From Anaerolineales bacterium (lineage in GTDB: Bacteria; Chloroflexota; Anaerolineae; Anaerolineales; Villigracilaceae), in contig JACMLM010000007.1 in assembly GCA_014379595.1 (NCBI GenBank), positions 20,304 to 84,303 on the forward strand: a stretch of 64,000 bases of DNA. Direction: 5' to 3'. The notes below the pieces were generated by a model. It ran no database searches and was not told the DNA's origin. It was given only the letters and a program-made list of their open reading frames with translations. The translations under genes were made by a program, and so were the position numbers. Every line of letters begins with the position of its first letter. Positions within the stretch are counted from its first letter, which is position 1. Shown one piece after another: positions 61,562 to 64,000 of the stretch.

Positions 61562-62185
61562 ATGAAATCCACGCGTGACAAGATTTTACAAACTTTACTG
61601 CAAAAGCCTCGTTCTACTATTAATGCACTGGCTGAAGCGGTTGGGATTAATCCCATTTCTGTGCGGCATCACCTCACCAACCTGCAAATGGAGGGTCTGG
61701 TCGAAGGCCAGGAGCAACGTCATGGTGTGGGACGTCCGCGTTTGGTATATATCCTGACCAACGAGGGAATGGAACGTTTCCCTACCCGTTACATGCAGTT
61801 GACAACACGCCTGCTGACGCAAATGAAAGAAACCATGCCAGGGCCAGTTGTGGCAAAACTATTTAGCCAGATCGCAGAAGATGTTGCCAGCCAATATTCC
61901 ACTGACATGAAAAACCTAAGTATGGAAGAACGCCTTGACTTTGTCAAAGAGATGTTAGGACATGAAGGTTTTACAGTAGAATGGGAAAAGAAAGACGGGC
62001 AGTATCAGATACACGAAATTTCCTGTCCTTATTATCAAATTGGTATGGCTCACCCTGAAGTGTGTACAGTAGATCAAACTCTTATTTCAAAAATGCTGGC
62101 CCTACCTGCAAATAAAGTGCAATGTATTTTAGACGGCGCGGCACACTGCACGTACGTTGTTCAACCAGCTCTAACGGCAAAGTAA
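61562..62185 (+). CDS. sufR: Iron-sulfur cluster-dependent transcriptional regulator SufR
   Basis: A 207-residue DeoR/ArsR-like winged-helix protein (LAEAVGINPISVRHHLTNLQ with the wing HGVGRPRLVY). The C-terminal domain carries CPYYQIGMAHPEVC, VQCILDGAAHCTY, which match the cysteines that hold a 4Fe-4S cluster in SufR. The cluster-loaded protein represses suf genes. It is encoded next to sufT, about 3.6 kb from the suf operon, and both promoters share the 28-base element. Confidence 0.9.
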   Translation: MKSTRDKILQTLLQKPRSTINALAEAVGINPISVRHHLTNLQMEGLVEGQEQRHGVGRPRLVYILTNEGMERFPTRYMQLTTRLLTQMKETMPGPVVAKLFSQIAEDVASQYSTDMKNLSMEERLDFVKEMLGHEGFTVEWEKKDGQYQIHEISCPYYQIGMAHPEVCTVDQTLISKMLALPANKVQCILDGAAHCTYVVQPALTAK

Positions 62186-62211
62186 ATTTACACAAAATAT
62201 AAAGAGGAAAA

Positions 62212-62559
62212 ATGACTGAACCCGAAATCAAAGAAATCCAGTGGACTCTCCACACAACTCACCCTGAGCGAGTGCCCGAAGTACGCGCCAGACTTTCCGA
62301 GGTGATTGATCCTGAAATTGGAATGAACATCATCCAGCTGGGACTGATCCGCGATGTTGAAATCGAGAACGATATGGCTCGCTTGAAAATGATCTTAACT
62401 ACGCCTTTCTGTCCCTATGGTCCTGCAATGATCGAAATGACCAAAGCTAAGGCACTCGAAGGACTCAACATGCCTGTCACCATTGAAATGGGCATGGACG
62501 TGTGGGATTTCGCAATGATGGAAGACCCGTCCGCTTTGGATTGGGGAATGTATAATTAA
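62212..62559 (+). CDS. sufT: MIP18 family (DUF59) protein SufT
   Basis: A 115-residue DUF59 protein: DPEIGMNIIQLGLIRDVEIE near the N-terminus and LTTPFCPYGPAMIEM with the conserved cysteine. Such proteins help maturation of iron-sulfur enzymes, as SufT does in Staphylococcus. A GAGG ribosome site precedes the ATG. It lies 26 bases behind sufR and ends at a terminator. Confidence 0.88.
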   Translation: MTEPEIKEIQWTLHTTHPERVPEVRARLSEVIDPEIGMNIIQLGLIRDVEIENDMARLKMILTTPFCPYGPAMIEMTKAKALEGLNMPVTIEMGMDVWDFAMMEDPSALDWGMYN

Positions 62560-62578
62560 GTTAAACCACTTGACACCA

Positions 62579-62610
62579 AAAACGCCAATCCACTTTCGGA
62601 TTGGCGTTTT
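62579..62610 (+). terminator. Terminator behind sufT
   Basis: A 13-base-pair hairpin (AAAACGCCAATCC and complement, 6-base loop) followed by TTTTTTCTTT. Confidence 0.9.
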
Positions 62611-62678
62611 TTCTTTATCATATCTACAAAGTCGGCCTAAATGGGAATATAATCAATTAACAAATAGGTGAAATCAAT

Positions 62679-62945
62679 ATGAACACAATCAAACCATTCG
62701 AAAAAATATCGTCACAGTTTCAAATTTCTCGCGAAAGCGCGAAGTATTTTCTTGGACGTGTGCAGAAAAGTTTCAAAACAGAGAAACCTACGCATAAATT
62801 GATCATGGAATTTATTGATGCGCAGGGTCTTGAATTCCTGCTTACTCCCTACGAAATTGCAGCTCTGATGAACGAAAGCGGCGTATGGGCGTACCCATTA
62901 ATTACGGAACCTCCTATCATCGTGGATGATGAAGATATACCATAA
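62679..62945 (+). CDS. Small protein of unknown function
   Basis: An 88-residue protein, mostly helical in pattern (FQISRESAKYFLGRVQKSFK) with an acidic C-terminus ending in VDDEDIP. AGGTGA lies in front of the ATG. I recognise no domain. It stands alone between the sufT terminator and a REP-like palindrome. Codon use looks like its neighbours, so it is probably a real gene. Confidence 0.55.
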   Translation: MNTIKPFEKISSQFQISRESAKYFLGRVQKSFKTEKPTHKLIMEFIDAQGLEFLLTPYEIAALMNESGVWAYPLITEPPIIVDDEDIP

Positions 62946-62966
62946 AATCGGCAAGCCTTTTTGTTC

Positions 62967-62992
62967 GGATTGCGGACTAAAGTCCGCAATCC
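62967..62992. repeat. REP-like palindrome
   Basis: GGATTGCGGACT and its complement, separated by AA, form a 12-base-pair hairpin. The type GGACTAAAGTCC is common as dispersed intergenic repeat in several phyla. A short T-run follows, so terminator action for the small gene upstream is possible. Confidence 0.6.
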
Positions 62993-63018
62993 AACTTTTT
63001 ACATATGGTGACATAACA

Positions 63019-63050
63019 AAACAGGATGACATGAAGACGTCATCCTGTTT
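63019..63050 (-). terminator. Terminator behind the membrane-anchored cyclophilin
   Basis: A 12-base-pair hairpin (AAACAGGATGAC and complement) with a TTTTGTT tail on the minus strand, directly downstream of the cyclophilin stop codon. Confidence 0.8.
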
Positions 63051-63064
63051 CGTTGTTATATTTT

Positions 63065-63787
63065 CTATTGTTGTGTAATCGTAACTGATTCTATTGCATC
63101 CCCTTCAAACGATGGACTCTGGTCTGGGTCACGGCGTGTAATGGCGTTAACTACATCCATGCCTTCAATCACTTGGCCGAAGATAGTGTACCCTCCATTC
63201 AAAAATTCCTGAGGGCCATATGTGATGAAAAATTGGCTGCCATTTGTATCAGGGCCTGCGTTCGCCATGGCGACCACCCCATCCTTATCAAAAGTTAAGT
63301 CGCTATTTTCATTCACAAATTCATAACCAGGTCCGCCGCCGCCTGTACCATCGGGATCACCACCCTGCGCCATGAATCCTTCAAGCACGCGGTGGAAGGT
63401 TACACCATTATAAAATCCCTTGCATGCGAGAAACACAAAACTGTTGACTGTGATCGGCGCTTTGTCAGGGTATAACTGAATAACAAACTCACCACCGTTT
63501 GCCATTTTGAATGCGGCCAAATATTGTTTCGACTCATCGATCAATAGTGGCGGTGCTTCGTTGTATTGGTCTGCTGCAGCAATCGAATCGAACGCCCCAC
63601 AGGCAGGCGAACCTTCATCGACATTGGCAGCATTTGGCTGCACTTGTGAGGGTGTAGGTTGCGGCTTGGGAATATAGGGCCATGCAATAATTCCTATCAC
63701 AATCAGGATCACAGCAATCGCAATATATTGGATCGTCTTTTCAGATTTCTGTGCTTCGACCTTGTTCACTTTTTTCTTGTTTGCCAT
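63065..63787 (-). CDS. Membrane-anchored cyclophilin-type peptidyl-prolyl isomerase
   Basis: A 240-residue protein. The short basic N-terminus is followed by a hydrophobic helix (residues about 20-40, IAIAVILIVIGIIAWPYI), a proline-rich linker, and a cyclophilin domain with YPDKAPITVNSFVFLACKGF, FHRVLEGFMAQGGDP, GVVAMANAGPDTNGSQFFITYG and YTIFGQVIEGMDVV. The key arginine and the QGGDP loop are intact. It probably folds exported proteins at the outer face of the membrane. It ends at a terminator. Confidence 0.92.
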   Translation of the reverse strand: MANKKKVNKVEAQKSEKTIQYIAIAVILIVIGIIAWPYIPKPQPTPSQVQPNAANVDEGSPACGAFDSIAAADQYNEAPPLLIDESKQYLAAFKMANGGEFVIQLYPDKAPITVNSFVFLACKGFYNGVTFHRVLEGFMAQGGDPDGTGGGGPGYEFVNENSDLTFDKDGVVAMANAGPDTNGSQFFITYGPQEFLNGGYTIFGQVIEGMDVVNAITRRDPDQSPSFEGDAIESVTITQQ

Positions 63788-63902
63788 TCTATTCTCTCCT
63801 TATATAAATTTACCCATATTATAACAACCTTGCGCACACGCGGGTTTCCTTGTATGCTTATAGTATCGTCAAAGTAAATCTGCTATATTTTCGGGAGATC
63901 TA

Positions 63903-64000
63903 ATGGATGAGTTGAAATATGAACTGCTCGCGGAAGTTTACGGGCGCATGGAAGCCGAGTTAATAAAAAGCTATCTTGAGGCAAACAGTATAGATGTGGA
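63903..64000 (+). CDS. DUF2007-like protein, partial
   Basis: The gene runs over the right window edge. The visible 32 residues, MDELKYELLAEVYGRMEAEL and then IKSYLEANSIDV, match the start of DUF2007/putative signal-transducing proteins, where a short ferredoxin-like fold begins this way. GGGAGA lies in front of the ATG. Only the N-terminus is seen. Confidence 0.55.
   Translation, partial: MDELKYELLAEVYGRMEAELIKSYLEANSIDV

Noticed and set aside
51163-62559. Whole suf region as a recently acquired island
   Set aside because: Gene order, SufR and promoter type look native, and no integrase, tRNA junction or direct repeats were seen.

Overview
The window looks like a chromosomal segment of a bacterium of the phylum Chloroflexota, most likely class Anaerolineae. 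I infer this from the gene content: a SEDS/penicillin-binding-protein fusion behind two FHA genes, a SUF operon with a linked SufR regulator, nSTAND and TIR proteins, a MASE1-GAF-GGDEF protein, a K+-independent membrane pyrophosphatase, and moderate GC. No rRNA is present to confirm it. Several sigma70-like promoters stand out, with TTGACA-like and TATAAT-like boxes 16-17 bases apart.

Region 1 (1-18292) is a surface-polysaccharide locus, almost entirely on the minus strand and probably transcribed from right to left. It starts with rfbF, rfbG and rfbH, which make a CDP-3,6-dideoxy-4-keto sugar. Two NAD-dependent epimerase/reductase genes, a convincing CDP-tyvelose 2-epimerase (rfbE) and a family 2 glycosyltransferase follow. 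After a 416-base gap with an epimerase gene remnant comes a second module: a polytopic membrane glycosyltransferase candidate, a TPP enzyme, a NeuB-like synthase, an SDR, an AroB-like sugar-phosphate cyclase, a polyprenyl-phosphate glycosyltransferase, a flippase-like membrane protein and another large membrane protein. The NeuB-like plus AroB-like pair mirrors DAHP synthase plus dehydroquinate synthase and may make a carbocyclic building block.

Region 2 (18293-30822) holds housekeeping genes: hppA, a HesB/IscA protein with a cysteine-rich tail, two SH3-domain paralogues, a zinc-ribbon protein, two FHA proteins, mtnP, a SEDS protein fused to a degenerate transpeptidase, ferredoxin, superoxide dismutase, an EamA transporter and a YbaK deacylase. 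Region 3 (30823-46310) holds a diguanylate cyclase, msrB, a cyclophilin, small enzymes, a lipoprotein, malQ-glgA, PPK2, tRNA-His close to hisS, a GNAT enzyme, and a run of small-molecule enzymes ending in an MFS transporter.

Region 4 (46311-51120) is the most interesting part. It is a two-gene operon with a near-consensus promoter, encoding a TIR protein and a 1313-residue nSTAND NTPase with one membrane span and sixteen near-identical WD40 repeats. The C-terminus of the TIR protein and the N-terminus of the NTPase carry the same short glycine-rich motif. This layout resembles amyloid-type signalling pairs of bacterial and fungal NLR systems and suggests a defence or cell-death pathway.

Region 5 (51163-62559) is an iron-sulfur locus: sufC-sufB-sufD, a basic KOW-like protein, sufS, an unknown small protein, an IscU/SufU-type scaffold and a Rieske ferredoxin on the minus strand. 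A large secreted metallophosphoesterase separates it from sufR and sufT on the plus strand. An identical 28-base palindrome-like element overlaps the -35 boxes of both sufC and sufR and is the probable SufR operator. The window ends with a small unknown protein, a membrane-anchored cyclophilin and the start of a DUF2007-like gene.
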